Shown here one piece after another: positions 20,737 through 29,467 of a DNA stretch of 64,000 nt. Position 1 is the stretch's first letter. Each line of letters starts with the position of its first letter. Source of the DNA: Marinicauda pacifica (GTDB lineage Bacteria > Pseudomonadota > Alphaproteobacteria > Caulobacterales > Maricaulaceae); NCBI RefSeq assembly GCF_004793635.1, contig NZ_SRXV01000001.1, positions 1,054,501 to 1,118,500 on the forward strand, written 5' to 3'. The notes beneath the pieces were generated by a model that was given only the letters and a program-made list of their open reading frames with translations, had not been told where the DNA came from and searched no databases. The position numbers were made by a program, and so were the translations under genes.

Positions 20737-21621
20737 ATGTCCCAGCAGCACGCACAATCGGCGCCCTGCTCCGAATGGGCGCACATCCTGGACGGATATT
20801 CGGTCGAGGTGACCACGCGCGACGCCAGATCCCTCTCACAGGTTCAGCCCATCCTGCCATCCGGCACCGAAGTCTTCATCGCCGCCCTGCCGAAGGAGAA
20901 GCCCGCGCGCCAGGTCGAGATGGCGGTGGAGCTGCGCGCGCTCGGCCACGTGCCGGTGCCCCATATCGTGGCGCGTCACATTTCGCATGTGGCAGACCTC
21001 GACGCGCTGCTCGCGCGCCTCGTGCGCGAAGCCGGCGTCGACCGCGCCCTGGTCCTCGGCGGCGATCGCGACACGCCGGCAGGCGCATTCGACAGCGCGC
21101 TCCAGCTCATCGAGACCGGGCTGTTCGAACGCCACGGCATTCGCCGCCTGTCCATTTCCGCATACCCGGAGGGCCATCCGCGCATCTCCGATAGCGAGCT
21201 GGACCGGGCGCGGACCGACAAGCTCCTGCAGGCCGAGGCGTGCGGCCTCTCCATGGACCTGGTCAGCCAGTTCTGCTTTGACGCCGCCCCGATCGTCGCC
21301 TTTGCCGAGCGCCTGCAGAGCGAGGGCTGCAAGGCCCGCCTGCGGGTCGGCATTGCCGGGCCGGCCGATCGCGCGACCCTCATCAAGTACGCGATGATAT
21401 GCGGCGTCGGTCCCTCTCTGCGCGCGCTCAAGGAACGTCAGGCACTCACGCGGAGCTTGCTGAGCGGTGAAACGCCGGAGCGCCTGCTGAGCGAGCTCGC
21501 ACAGGCCCGCCGCCAGAAGCCGGACCTGCCGATCTCCGGCATTCACTTCTTCACCTTTTCCTCGCTGGCCGAGAGCGTGACCTGGGCGGCGGACTGCCTG
21601 AAGCGCAGCCGCGCGGCCTGA
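20737..21621 (+). CDS. metF: methylenetetrahydrofolate reductase
   Basis: This protein interconverts 5-methyl-THF and 5,10-methylene-THF. Downstream of ligM it most likely oxidises the 5-methyl-THF produced by demethylation. It is 294 residues with the TIM-barrel MTHFR fold; VPVPHIVARHIS, RALVLGGDRDTP and ISAYPEGHPRI are the recognisable FAD and folate segments. The ATG at 20737 has GGGAG about 11 nt upstream; longer in-frame readings run through ligM. It sits 85 nt after ligM, the same ligM-metF order as in Sphingobium sp. SYK-6. Confidence 0.92.
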   Translation: MSQQHAQSAPCSEWAHILDGYSVEVTTRDARSLSQVQPILPSGTEVFIAALPKEKPARQVEMAVELRALGHVPVPHIVARHISHVADLDALLARLVREAGVDRALVLGGDRDTPAGAFDSALQLIETGLFERHGIRRLSISAYPEGHPRISDSELDRARTDKLLQAEACGLSMDLVSQFCFDAAPIVAFAERLQSEGCKARLRVGIAGPADRATLIKYAMICGVGPSLRALKERQALTRSLLSGETPERLLSELAQARRQKPDLPISGIHFFTFSSLAESVTWAADCLKRSRAA

Positions 21622-21672
21622 GACCGGTCCTGTCCCGGCTCCTGTCCCTGCCCGCCCACGCCCCTGCCCGGC

Positions 21673-22092
21673 CTATTTCTGCCAGGCGCGCGCGCTGACC
21701 GAATAGAGGAAGGTCGCCGACCAGGTCAGCACCATGAAGCCGCCCAGAGACTGCATCATGTTGATCATGCGGATCGGGCCGCTGGTCTCGATCTGGGTAT
21801 AGCCCAGCGTGGCAAAGTTGATTCCGGAGAAATAGACCAGCCCGCTCCAGCTTTCGTCGAAACCGCCGCCGAAGCTTCCCAGCCCGCCCCAGGCAAGCAG
21901 CGCCTTGTAAGCCCCGGCAAACGCCAGAATCTCCACGGTGTGGATCGCGAGCAGGCCGAGAAAGGTCAGGACCACGACGCGGCGCGGATGGTTATCCGAC
22001 CCCTTCGTGGTCTCGCGGACCGCCAGAAGCCCGTAATGGTGGCCTAGGCCCAGCGCCGCCACGAGCGTGAAACCGATGAAAAGCGAGAGCAT
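21673..22092 (-). CDS. small two-TM ion channel protein
   Basis: This 139-residue membrane protein has helices near residues 1-25, 40-65 and 108-132 and a re-entrant pore loop, FSGINFATLGYTQIE, at about 88-102. The selectivity filter position reads TLGY where potassium channels have TVGYG. It therefore resembles the Ion_trans_2 pore module without a cytoplasmic regulatory domain. Cation selectivity cannot be told from sequence. A GGGAGGAG ribosome site precedes the ATG. It is convergent with metF. Confidence 0.75.
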   Translation of the reverse strand: MLSLFIGFTLVAALGLGHHYGLLAVRETTKGSDNHPRRVVVLTFLGLLAIHTVEILAFAGAYKALLAWGGLGSFGGGFDESWSGLVYFSGINFATLGYTQIETSGPIRMINMMQSLGGFMVLTWSATFLYSVSARAWQK

Positions 22093-22245
22093 TGTCTCCT
22101 CCCTGCCGGGGGTCAGCCATATCCCGTGTGAACTTGCGCCGCTTGTCTATGTTCCGGCGACCGGATGGGTACGAAGAATGGCGGAAGCCGGCAGAACCTA
22201 TCCCTCTCCGTGCGCGTTGGTCTTCCTGTCTCAGGAGGACGAGAA

Positions 22246-22551
22246 ATGAAAACGATCCCGATTTTTGCGCTGGCCCTGCTCTTGGCCGCCTGCAGCGATC
22301 CTGCATCACCCGAACGCGTGCGCCCGGCAGGTGAGCCGTCAGGCGAGCCGGCGAGTGATGCCTCGGATTCCGGCCGGCCGATGGACGAAGTGCCCGAGCA
22401 GCAGACGCTGGCCGATGGCGGGCGCGAATACCGCTTCGACAATGGCTGCGTGATCGTGCTCGAACCGGCCCGGGCCGTGGTCAGGACAGAGAGCGCGGAC
22501 TGCCAGCTCTATCACCGCGACATCGCCCTGCTCTACGCCTCCGGCGATTAA
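22246..22551 (+). CDS. small lipoprotein of unknown function
   Basis: This 101-residue protein has a type II signal peptide, MKTIPIFALALLLAAC, with the lipobox cysteine at residue 16. A Pro/Ser/Asp-rich linker follows, then a compact C-terminal part (GREYRFDNGCVIVLEPARAV) with two cysteines that could form a disulfide. The ATG at 22246 is chosen over 22165 because AGGAGGA lies 6 nt upstream and the signal peptide begins there. No family is recognised. Confidence 0.7.
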   Translation: MKTIPIFALALLLAACSDPASPERVRPAGEPSGEPASDASDSGRPMDEVPEQQTLADGGREYRFDNGCVIVLEPARAVVRTESADCQLYHRDIALLYASGD

Positions 22552-22630
22552 TCCCGCCGCCTCCAGGCGCGGCTTGGCGCTGTAAGCAATTTTGATTATA
22601 TTGAAGACACGATCGGCCTGGGAAACCTGA

Positions 22631-22885
22631 ATGCCCCGAACCACAACGATGACTGTAAGGCTGAGCGAGATCCTCAGCGATTTTGTCGCGGCCAATGTGG
22701 GCGAGGCCGGCTCCTACGACAATGTCAGCGAATACATCCGCGACCTGATCCGCCGCGACAAGGCGCGTGCCGACGAGGCCGCGTTCGAGCGCCTGAAGGC
22801 AGAGCTCAATCACGCCTTCGCGGCCCCGGACTCCACATACCAGCCGCTCTCCGCCGCCGAGATCATCGCGCGCAACAAGGCATAA
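22631..22885 (+). CDS. parD: ParD-family antitoxin
   Basis: This 84-residue protein begins with a ribbon-helix-helix DNA-binding region (TMTVRLSEILSDFVAANVGEA), followed by SYDNVSEYIRDLIRRD, typical of ParD/CopG-type antitoxins. The C-terminal half would wrap the toxin. The gene ends 7 nt before the toxin start, and the pair is presumably autoregulated by the RHH domain binding upstream. Confidence 0.87.
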   Translation: MPRTTTMTVRLSEILSDFVAANVGEAGSYDNVSEYIRDLIRRDKARADEAAFERLKAELNHAFAAPDSTYQPLSAAEIIARNKA

Positions 22886-22892
22886 GCGGGAA

Positions 22893-23207
22893 GTGGCCGC
22901 AGTCCGCGTCCAGCAGGCGGCCTCCCACCGTCTGGACGAAATCTACCGCTATACGCGTGACCGATGGGGCACCGAACAGGCGGACCGCTATATCTCCGGC
23001 CTTTTCGAAGCTTTCACTCAGATCGAGACGCACCGGATTCTCTCGCGCCCCGTTCCCGCCGAGTTCGGCGTTGTCGGCTTCTTCTTCCGTTACGGCCATC
23101 ACGTCGTCTACTGGCGCCGGCTCGACAACGGCGACGTGGGTATCGTCACGATCCTGCACGAGCGCATGCACGCGATCGACCGCTTCAACGAGGATTTCGG
23201 CTCCTGA
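22893..23207 (+). CDS. parE: ParE/RelE-superfamily toxin
   Basis: This 104-residue protein is a type II toxin of the ParE family, many of which poison DNA gyrase. It shows the family pattern ASHRLDEIYRYTRDRWGTEQADRYI, the FFFRYGHHVVYWRR strand and the terminal ILHERMH segment. The start is a GTG with a short GCGGGAAG element upstream. It lies directly after the ParD-like antitoxin. The reading frame is intact, so an active toxin is plausible. Confidence 0.87.
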   Translation: MAAVRVQQAASHRLDEIYRYTRDRWGTEQADRYISGLFEAFTQIETHRILSRPVPAEFGVVGFFFRYGHHVVYWRRLDNGDVGIVTILHERMHAIDRFNEDFGS

Positions 23208-23342
23208 CGCCGATGCCCCGCGCCGCTAGCGCCCTGCGCACCCATTTCAAGCCTTGCCGCAGATGCAATCTCAGCGCGCGCGGGCGGAACGGGCCGCCTC
23301 GCCGCCCGGTTCTGTGTGGACCCCCCAGCCACAGGAGCCCCC

Positions 23343-24716
23343 ATGTCCGGCCCCATCAAGACGATCAACCCCGCCACAGACGAACCCCTCGCCGAATACG
23401 CGCTGATGAACGACGATCAGGTCGATGCCGCCGTGGAGGCCTGCCACAAGGCCTTTCTCGACTGGCGCCTGAAATCGCTGGACGACCGCGCCGCGGTCAT
23501 CCGCGCCATCGGGAAAGAACTGCGCGACAGCAAGGACGCGTTTGCAAAGCTCATGAGTCAGGAGGTCGGCAAGCTGATAAGCGCCAGCCATGACGAGATC
23601 GAGCTGTGCGCGGCCATTTGCGACTTTACCGCCGATAATGGCCCAAGCGAGCTGGCCGACGAGGAGCGCGAGATTCCCGGCGGCACCGGCGTCGTCACCT
23701 ATTCGCCCCTCGGCGTCATCTACGGCATCCAGCCCTGGAATTTCCCCTGCTATCAGGCGGTCCGCTACGCCATCGCCAATCTCATGGCCGGCAATGGGGT
23801 CCTGCTCAAGCACGCCGCCAACTGCACCGGCAGCGGGCTCTTCCTGCGCGACGTGTTCGAGCGCGCCGGCCTGCCTGAAAACCTCTTCACCGTGCTCATC
23901 ATCGATCACGACCAGTCCGACACGGTGATCGAACATGAGCGCGTGCGCGGCGTCACGCTCACCGGCAGTGACGGGGCCGGCAAGGTCGTAGCGAAAAAAG
24001 CGGCGGAAAACCTAAAGAAGACCGTGCTGGAGCTCGGCTCCAACGACGCCTACCTGATCCTGCAGGACGCCGACCTCGACGTCGCCGTGGATGCCTGCGT
24101 CACCGGGCGCATCTACAACAATGGCGAGACCTGCGTCGCGGCCAAGCGCTTCATCGTCACGGCCCGTCACTATGACGAGTTCGTCGACCGGTTCACGCAG
24201 AAGATGCGCGCGATGAAGATGGGCGACCCGTTCGACGAGGACTCCGATCTCGGCCCCATGGCACGCGGCGATCTGCGCGACACGCTGCACGAGCAGGTCA
24301 CAGACAGCGTGAAGAAGGGCGCGAAAATCCTTTGCGGCGGCGAGATCCCGGACCGGACCGGCGCCTACTACCCAGCCACCGTGCTGGTGGATGTCGCGCC
24401 CGGCCAGCCCGCCCATGACGACGAGCTGTTCGGTCCCGTCGCCTCGATCATCAAGGCGAAGGACGACGAGGACGCGATGCGCATCGCCAATGACAGCCGC
24501 TATGGCCTGGGCGGCGGCATCTTCTCGCAAGACGAGGACCGCGCGCGAGAGCTCGCCAGCCGCCATTTCGACACCGGCATGGTCTGCATCAACGGCTATA
24601 ACCTGGCCATTCCCAACATGCCCTTCGGCGGCGTGAAGGATTCCGGGTATGGCCGGGAACATGGCGGCTTCGGGATGAAGGAATTCGTCAACGCCAAGTC
24701 GCTCTACATCGCCTGA
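23343..24716 (+). CDS. NAD(P)-dependent succinate-semialdehyde dehydrogenase-type aldehyde dehydrogenase
   Basis: This 457-residue aldehyde dehydrogenase resembles the Sad/GabD-like branch that oxidises succinate semialdehyde. Catalytic residues are Asn133 (QPWNFP), Glu230 (LELGSND) and Cys264 (NNGETCVAAKRF). The ATG at 23343 has AGGAG about 8 nt upstream; a start at 23316 has none. It stands alone and ends in a strong terminator. Another aliphatic semialdehyde could be the real substrate, since nothing nearby makes succinate semialdehyde. Confidence 0.83.
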   Translation: MSGPIKTINPATDEPLAEYALMNDDQVDAAVEACHKAFLDWRLKSLDDRAAVIRAIGKELRDSKDAFAKLMSQEVGKLISASHDEIELCAAICDFTADNGPSELADEEREIPGGTGVVTYSPLGVIYGIQPWNFPCYQAVRYAIANLMAGNGVLLKHAANCTGSGLFLRDVFERAGLPENLFTVLIIDHDQSDTVIEHERVRGVTLTGSDGAGKVVAKKAAENLKKTVLELGSNDAYLILQDADLDVAVDACVTGRIYNNGETCVAAKRFIVTARHYDEFVDRFTQKMRAMKMGDPFDEDSDLGPMARGDLRDTLHEQVTDSVKKGAKILCGGEIPDRTGAYYPATVLVDVAPGQPAHDDELFGPVASIIKAKDDEDAMRIANDSRYGLGGGIFSQDEDRARELASRHFDTGMVCINGYNLAIPNMPFGGVKDSGYGREHGGFGMKEFVNAKSLYIA

Positions 24717-24744
24717 GCGGCGCAACGCTAAACGCCTCTGAAAG

Positions 24745-24778
24745 AACGCCCGCCCGGGCCATCCGGGCGGGCGTTTCT
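24745..24778. terminator. bidirectional terminator
   Basis: AACGCCCGCCCGG (24745-24757) pairs perfectly with CCGGGCGGGCGTT (24763-24775) around GCCAT, with short T tracts on both sides. It separates the aldehyde dehydrogenase from the convergent mscS gene. Confidence 0.85.
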
Positions 24779-24804
24779 TGTACCTTGACGGCAAGCGGCG
24801 GGCT

Positions 24805-25740
24805 CTAGTCCTCGCCGCCCTCCTCGTCCCCCTCGCCGGTCCGGGACTCGATGGACAATCCCTCCTTGAAGGTGAGCGTGCGGTAGGGGAAGGGAATTTC
24901 GATGCCGGCGGAGTCCAGCCCGTCCTTGATCGCCAGCACCACGGCGGAACGCGACTTGTGCTTGTCCACCGGCGCCGAGCCGGCCCACCAGCGCACGGTG
25001 AAATCCAGTGAGGAGGAGTTGAACTCGCGCGCATACACCTCCACGCCCTTGTCCTTGTCGATCTCGTCCGCCCCCTCGGCGGCCTGCTTGATCACGTCGA
25101 GCGCCGTACGCGCATCCTCGCCATAGGCCACGCCCACCACGATATCGTAGCGGCGCTGCGGCCGGTCGGTTTCGACCTCGACCGGATTCTTGAACAGGAT
25201 CGAGTTGGGCACGATGACCAGCTCGTTGCTCTTCTGGCGGATATACGTGTCGCGGATCGTGACTTCCTCGATATCCCCGCTGACATCGTTGACCTCGATA
25301 TGGTCGCCCTTGCGCATGGGTTGGCGCGCCAGGATGAAGATACCGGCGAGAAAATTCTCGAACGTGTCGCGAAAGGCGAGCCCGACCGCGATGCCGCCAA
25401 TCCCGAGCGCACTGATCGCCTGGGCGGGCGTGACCGAAGGAAACAGCACCATCGCCGCGATCAGCAGGCCGACAATCCAGATCGCGATGCTGGACAGGGT
25501 CTGGAACAGGTCGGCGAGCGCGCGCCGCGCGTGGGCTCGCAGGGCCGCCTTGTGCACGCCCCGGCTGACCAGCGCAGCCACGAGCCAGGTCACCAGGACG
25601 AGAAGGATCGAGAGGACGATTTGCGGGATGGACTGGACGAAGCCGATCCAGATCGAGTTCAGCTCCTCGAGCAGAGGCTCGAAGAATGAGATCGCGGTCC
25701 GGGCGGCCTCGGCCGCCTCCTGAGCCTCTTCCTGGCGCAA
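24805..25740 (-). CDS. MscS-family mechanosensitive channel
   Basis: This inner-membrane channel would open under membrane tension to release solutes. The 311-residue protein has three helices: two before residue 100 and a pore helix in AISALGIGGIAVGLAFRD (Gly/Ala-rich TM3). The conserved beta-domain follows with FLAGIFILARQPMRKGDHIEV, then the mixed alpha/beta C-terminal domain. The start is TTG at 25740 with GGGAGGGG 5 nt upstream. It ends in an acidic tail (GEGDEEGGED). Confidence 0.88.
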   Translation of the reverse strand: MRQEEAQEAAEAARTAISFFEPLLEELNSIWIGFVQSIPQIVLSILLVLVTWLVAALVSRGVHKAALRAHARRALADLFQTLSSIAIWIVGLLIAAMVLFPSVTPAQAISALGIGGIAVGLAFRDTFENFLAGIFILARQPMRKGDHIEVNDVSGDIEEVTIRDTYIRQKSNELVIVPNSILFKNPVEVETDRPQRRYDIVVGVAYGEDARTALDVIKQAAEGADEIDKDKGVEVYAREFNSSSLDFTVRWWAGSAPVDKHKSRSAVVLAIKDGLDSAGIEIPFPYRTLTFKEGLSIESRTGEGDEEGGED

Positions 25741-25833
25741 ACGCCCCTCCCTGTCCGGTCGATGACAGGACTAACCGGCCCGGGCGTAAGAAGGTTTCAC
25801 GCTGTTAGCGAGACCCGGCCCATGCCAGCCACG

Positions 25834-25865
25834 AAAAAGCCCGCGCCAGGCCGGCGCGGGCTTTT
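25834..25865. terminator. terminator between mltF and mscS
   Basis: A run of five A, then GCCCGCGCC (25839-25847), loop AGGCC, GGCGCGGGC (25853-25861) and TTTT. It works in both directions; on the minus strand it closes mltF before mscS begins. Confidence 0.85.
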
Positions 25866-25889
25866 ATCGTCAGACGTGAAACCGCACGC

Positions 25890-27266
25890 CTAGATCTGCA
25901 GATTGGCGTGCAGCATGGCGTAATATTCGCGGATCTTGCGGACATACTGAACCGGCTCGTGGCCGCGCGCATAGCCGTGGCGCACCGTGGTGTAATACTC
26001 GCGCTGGCTGAGCAGCGGCAGCACCTCTTCCATGGCCTCCCAGCTATTCTTGTCGAGGCCGCGGCGCTCGGCCAGGCGGCGCGCATCGTAGATGTGACCC
26101 ATGCCGACATTGTAGGCGGCCAGCGCGAACCAGAGCCGGTCTTCGCCCTCTACCCCGTCTGGAATGCGGTCATAGAGATTGGCCAGATACTCCGCCCCGC
26201 CCTGCACGCTCTGGCGCGGATCGAGACGGTTCTCGATGCCGACCTCCGACGCCGTAGCCAGGGTGAGCATCATGAGGCCGCGCACGCCGGTCGCGCTCAC
26301 CGCGTCGGGATCCCAGTGCGATTCCTGATAGGCTTGGGCGGCCAGAAGCGGCCAGTCGAACGGTGTGTCCTGCGCCGCCATCTCGAAGAAGCTGCGATAG
26401 CGCGGCAGGCGCTCGTCCAGCCGCTCGATGAAGCGCACCACGTCAACATAGTCGAATTCGTCGAAATGGCCGTACCAGCGCTCGTCGAGCGCCTGCAGAT
26501 AATCGTTCTGGTGAGCCTGCGCAAACCACGCTTCCAGGCGTGGCTCCAGGCCCTCGACCTGCGTGCTGCGCACCCAGGCCAGCGGCTGATCCTCGCTCAG
26601 CTCCATCGGGACGACCAGATCGGGATGGCGCCGGCGGGCATAGGCCACGAGGTTGGAATCTGCCACGGTGCAGTCGATCTGTCCGCGCTCGACGGCGGCG
26701 AGCAGCGGCATGGCCGACCCGGCCTGGCGCGTCGTCCAGCCAATATCGGGATTGTCTTCCTTCAGGCCCTCAAGCGTTTCGACATAGCTGGATCCGGCCA
26801 CGACAGAAATCCGGGCCTCGTCCAGCTCGTCGATATCGGACGGGCGCACGGCGCCGCCCCGGCAGACCAGCTGCTGGCGCACATTCTTGTAGGCCGGCCC
26901 GAACTGGGTCTGCGCCGCCCGGCGTGCCTCGGTATTGGTCAGCCCGGCGGCGGCCAGGTGAACCTCTCCGTTCGCCACCGCGTCGAGCAGGGCCTCGATA
27001 TCGCGCTTCACCACGAAGCGCACGGTCAGATCGTTGGCCGCGGCAAAGGCCTGGACGAGTTCGACCTCGTAGCCGGTCTCGCCCTGCTCGTCTTCCATGT
27101 AGCTGGTGGGGCCTTGAAGCGTGGCAACCACAAGCTCCCCGCCCGCTTCCGGGAAGGTCTCGCCGACGGTGAAGCTGGACGAGCCGAGCCCGACCCCGTT
27201 CCCGCCACACGCGCTGAGAAGACAAGCCGCCGACACTCCGGCCGCGATGATGAACTTGCGCCGCAT
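25890..27266 (-). CDS. mltF: membrane-bound lytic murein transglycosylase F
   Basis: This envelope lipoprotein cleaves peptidoglycan glycan strands with formation of 1,6-anhydro-muropeptides. It has a lipobox LLSAC near the N-terminus, a periplasmic solute-binding-like regulatory domain (about residues 40-265) and a C-terminal SLT domain with the catalytic glutamate in YQESHWDP and the GVRGLMMLT motif. Start 27266 is chosen; an in-frame ATG at 27278 has its GAGGG directly abutting the start codon. The domain order is the standard one for MltF. Confidence 0.9.
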   Translation of the reverse strand: MRRKFIIAAGVSAACLLSACGGNGVGLGSSSFTVGETFPEAGGELVVATLQGPTSYMEDEQGETGYEVELVQAFAAANDLTVRFVVKRDIEALLDAVANGEVHLAAAGLTNTEARRAAQTQFGPAYKNVRQQLVCRGGAVRPSDIDELDEARISVVAGSSYVETLEGLKEDNPDIGWTTRQAGSAMPLLAAVERGQIDCTVADSNLVAYARRRHPDLVVPMELSEDQPLAWVRSTQVEGLEPRLEAWFAQAHQNDYLQALDERWYGHFDEFDYVDVVRFIERLDERLPRYRSFFEMAAQDTPFDWPLLAAQAYQESHWDPDAVSATGVRGLMMLTLATASEVGIENRLDPRQSVQGGAEYLANLYDRIPDGVEGEDRLWFALAAYNVGMGHIYDARRLAERRGLDKNSWEAMEEVLPLLSQREYYTTVRHGYARGHEPVQYVRKIREYYAMLHANLQI

Positions 27267-27406
27267 AGATAAGGTCATCCCTCTAACCTAATGAGTGGGA
27301 CGTAAAATTTCAAATCGGGGCGTTTTTGTGTTCGTTTCCGGTGTCTTTTCGGGCACCTGGTTCATTACAAAACGGAAACGATTCGCTTTTCCCGATTACT
27401 TCCTGA

Positions 27407-27428
27407 AATATAATGAATATTATATTCA
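27407..27428. promoter_or_regulatory. overlapping AT-rich palindromes in the mltF upstream region
   Basis: AATATAAT-GAAT-ATTATATT (27407-27426) overlaps TGAATAT-T-ATATTCA (27414-27428). Both are perfect inverted repeats. They lie in the 234-bp AT-rich gap between mltF (starting at 27266 and read leftward) and the stop of the DUF547 gene, so they could belong to the mltF promoter. No other gene or RNA is visible in this gap. Confidence 0.3.
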
Positions 27429-27500
27429 CTGCGGCCGCGCTCCAAACTGTTGAAGCGCGCTGCCAAGGCGCGTCCCCACAGCGCGACTCGTTCAACCCGG

Positions 27501-28304
27501 CTAGTCTTCGGGACGGTTCAGCGACCAGTCATAGGCATGACCTGAAATCTGCGGGTTGGACCGGATCCGGGCCGCCAGCTCCGGGCGCGCGTAGTCCAGC
27601 AGATGATCGATAACGCCCGCTTCGTCCCCGCCAAAGTCCTCGCGATACCAGCGATAGATGCGCGAGACGCGCAGGCCCTGCCCGGTCACGGTCACACCGC
27701 GCGGATCGTTGATATAGCCGCGTGCGGCCTCGTCCAGGTCGGCGTCCAGCGTCTCGCCGCGCCACGGCTCCGGTTGCAGGTCGGGGCAGGAAATGGACGC
27801 GCAATTGACCGCATAGTGCACCAGGGCGGCCTCGTATCGCTCGCGCATTATGTCATGCTCGATCGCGTCCAGGCTCAGCGCCTGCCCCGCCACGGTCACC
27901 AGCTCCATGCCCCAGGGCCCGGCGGCAAACAGGTGCGGCCTGATCTCGCGGATCGAGTCTTGCGGGTCTTCCTCCACGATCAGGCGCACCGTGACCGCAT
28001 TGTAGAGATTGGCCCAGAAGGCGAAGGCCTCGTCGCGCGACAGGGTGTCCGGGTCGATGGCCTCCAGCCCGGCAATATAGGCGTCCAGCGCTTCGCGGTC
28101 GGCTTGTGTCTCTCTCAGCGCCTGATAGTCGAAGCGGTTCGCGCCCTGTGCGTCCTCGCGAAGGTAGAGCGTGAGAAGCCGCGCCCATCCGGCGTGAAGG
28201 TCTGCGCGATCGCTGGCACGGTCCGGCGGTGGCCCGGGCTGGGCATAAGCGGGAATCGGCGCGGTCAGACAGGCCAGGCCAAGCACGGCAATCAAGAGTC
28301 GCAT
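27501..28304 (-). CDS. DUF547-domain secreted protein
   Basis: This 267-residue protein has a cleavable signal peptide ending near PIPAYAQ and one DUF547 domain with the motifs FAFWANLYNAVTVRLI and ALVHYAVNCASISCPDL, where the conserved His, Asn and Cys sit. DUF547 proteins are common in proteobacteria; their activity is not established. Start 28304 has GGGAG about 9 nt upstream. It is divergent from the alpha/beta hydrolase gene. Confidence 0.85.
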   Translation of the reverse strand: MRLLIAVLGLACLTAPIPAYAQPGPPPDRASDRADLHAGWARLLTLYLREDAQGANRFDYQALRETQADREALDAYIAGLEAIDPDTLSRDEAFAFWANLYNAVTVRLIVEEDPQDSIREIRPHLFAAGPWGMELVTVAGQALSLDAIEHDIMRERYEAALVHYAVNCASISCPDLQPEPWRGETLDADLDEAARGYINDPRGVTVTGQGLRVSRIYRWYREDFGGDEAGVIDHLLDYARPELAARIRSNPQISGHAYDWSLNRPED

Positions 28305-28421
28305 CCGCTGTGTCTCCCTGAGATACTTGAGCGTCCTGTCCGGACCGCCGCGGCGATTCCTTGCCGCAACTCTCTCGATATCTAGGTCCGGACCGGCCCA
28401 AATCGAGGATGCAAGACGCCC

Positions 28422-29330
28422 ATGCCCGACCCCAGTGCCGCACAGTCCTCCCGCATCACCTTTCCGGTCCGCGGGGGCGCTCTGACAGGTTACCGCTGGG
28501 CATGCGAGGGCGCGCCGGTCCTGATCTTCGCGCACGCCAACGGATTTAATGCCTCGACCTACCGCCGCCTGCTGGCGCCGCTCAGCGGCCAGGTGGAGAT
28601 CGTCGCGGTCGATCTGCGCGGCCATGGCCGCTCGACTGCGCCGTGGGACCCGGACACGCTGGATGGCTGGCAGATCCATGGCGAGGACCTCGCCGAAGTG
28701 GCACGCAGCCTCATGCCGCGCCCGCTCATCCTGGCCGGGCATTCGATGGGCGCGACCTCGCAGATTCTGGCGGCCGCGCGGCTTGACCCGGCCCCGCTGG
28801 GGCTTGCCCTGATCGAACCGGTCATCATGCCCGCCACTTTGCGCGTCCTGATGCACACACCGGCAGGACCGGCCTTCATGAACCGCTTCCCGCTCGTGAC
28901 CAATGCCAAGGCGCGCAAGGACGGCTGGGCCGATATCGAAGCGGTCAAGGCGCGTTACAGCTCGAAATCGACCTTCTCGCGCTGGGCCGACGGCATGCTG
29001 GACGACTATCTCGAAGACGGGCTGGTGGAACAGGACGGCGAATGGCACCTCGCCTGCCCGCCCGCGTGGGAGGCGGCCAATTTCGCCGCCCAGCGCCATG
29101 CGCCGATCAAGGCCGCCCGCCAGCTGCGCGCGCCCATCCACGTGCTTCAGGCCGGACACGGCTCCACCCTGCGCGATCCCAAGGCGCTGCTCGGCGCCGG
29201 CGCGCAGATCGAATGCGCAGAAGAAGACGGACACTTGCTGGCCATGGAATCCCCGGACGAGACACGGCGCTGGCTCTCGCGCATTTTGACCCGGCTCATG
29301 GCTGAAACCGATGACGGGCTGGCCGGGTGA
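28422..29330 (+). CDS. alpha/beta hydrolase
   Basis: This 302-residue cytosolic protein has an alpha/beta-hydrolase core: the oxyanion region FAHANGFNAS at about 36-45, the nucleophile elbow GHSMGA near 107, and a late histidine in EEDGHLLAMESP. The cap region lies between about 140 and 230. The HANGF pattern is shared with a group of uncharacterised proteobacterial esterase-like proteins. Substrate is unknown. Confidence 0.82.
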   Translation: MPDPSAAQSSRITFPVRGGALTGYRWACEGAPVLIFAHANGFNASTYRRLLAPLSGQVEIVAVDLRGHGRSTAPWDPDTLDGWQIHGEDLAEVARSLMPRPLILAGHSMGATSQILAAARLDPAPLGLALIEPVIMPATLRVLMHTPAGPAFMNRFPLVTNAKARKDGWADIEAVKARYSSKSTFSRWADGMLDDYLEDGLVEQDGEWHLACPPAWEAANFAAQRHAPIKAARQLRAPIHVLQAGHGSTLRDPKALLGAGAQIECAEEDGHLLAMESPDETRRWLSRILTRLMAETDDGLAG

Positions 29331-29382
29331 CCGCGTGCTCTCGAAGGCAGAAGCGCCCCTTCCCGCACTGAGAATTCACCTT

Positions 29383-29420
29383 CAGACAGGAAAAGCGGCG
29401 GCAGACAGGAAAAGCGGCGG
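29383..29420. repeat. perfect tandem duplication of a 19-bp unit
   Basis: The unit CAGACAGGAAAAGCGGCGG occurs at 29383-29401 and again at 29402-29420 with no mismatch. The second copy runs into the terminator hairpin of the esterase gene. The duplication looks recent. Confidence 0.9.
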
Positions 29421-29443
29421 CGGAGTTTGCACCCCGCCGCCGC
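29410..29443 (-). terminator. terminator of the secreted esterase gene
   Basis: On the minus strand GCGGCGGCGG (29443-29434) pairs with CCGCCGCCGC (29423-29414) around a 10-nt loop and is followed by TTTT. It lies 25 bp past the stop of the esterase gene. Confidence 0.7.
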
Positions 29444-29467
29444 TCCGCCCGGATATCGCAGGCGCAC

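Noticed and set aside
25741..25889. A small gene between mscS and mltF
   Set aside because: The gap holds only the terminator hairpin and the mscS leader; no open frame with a ribosome site is visible.
29383..29420. Attachment site or target-site duplication of an inserted element
   Set aside because: The copies are adjacent with nothing between them and there is no integrase or transposase nearby.
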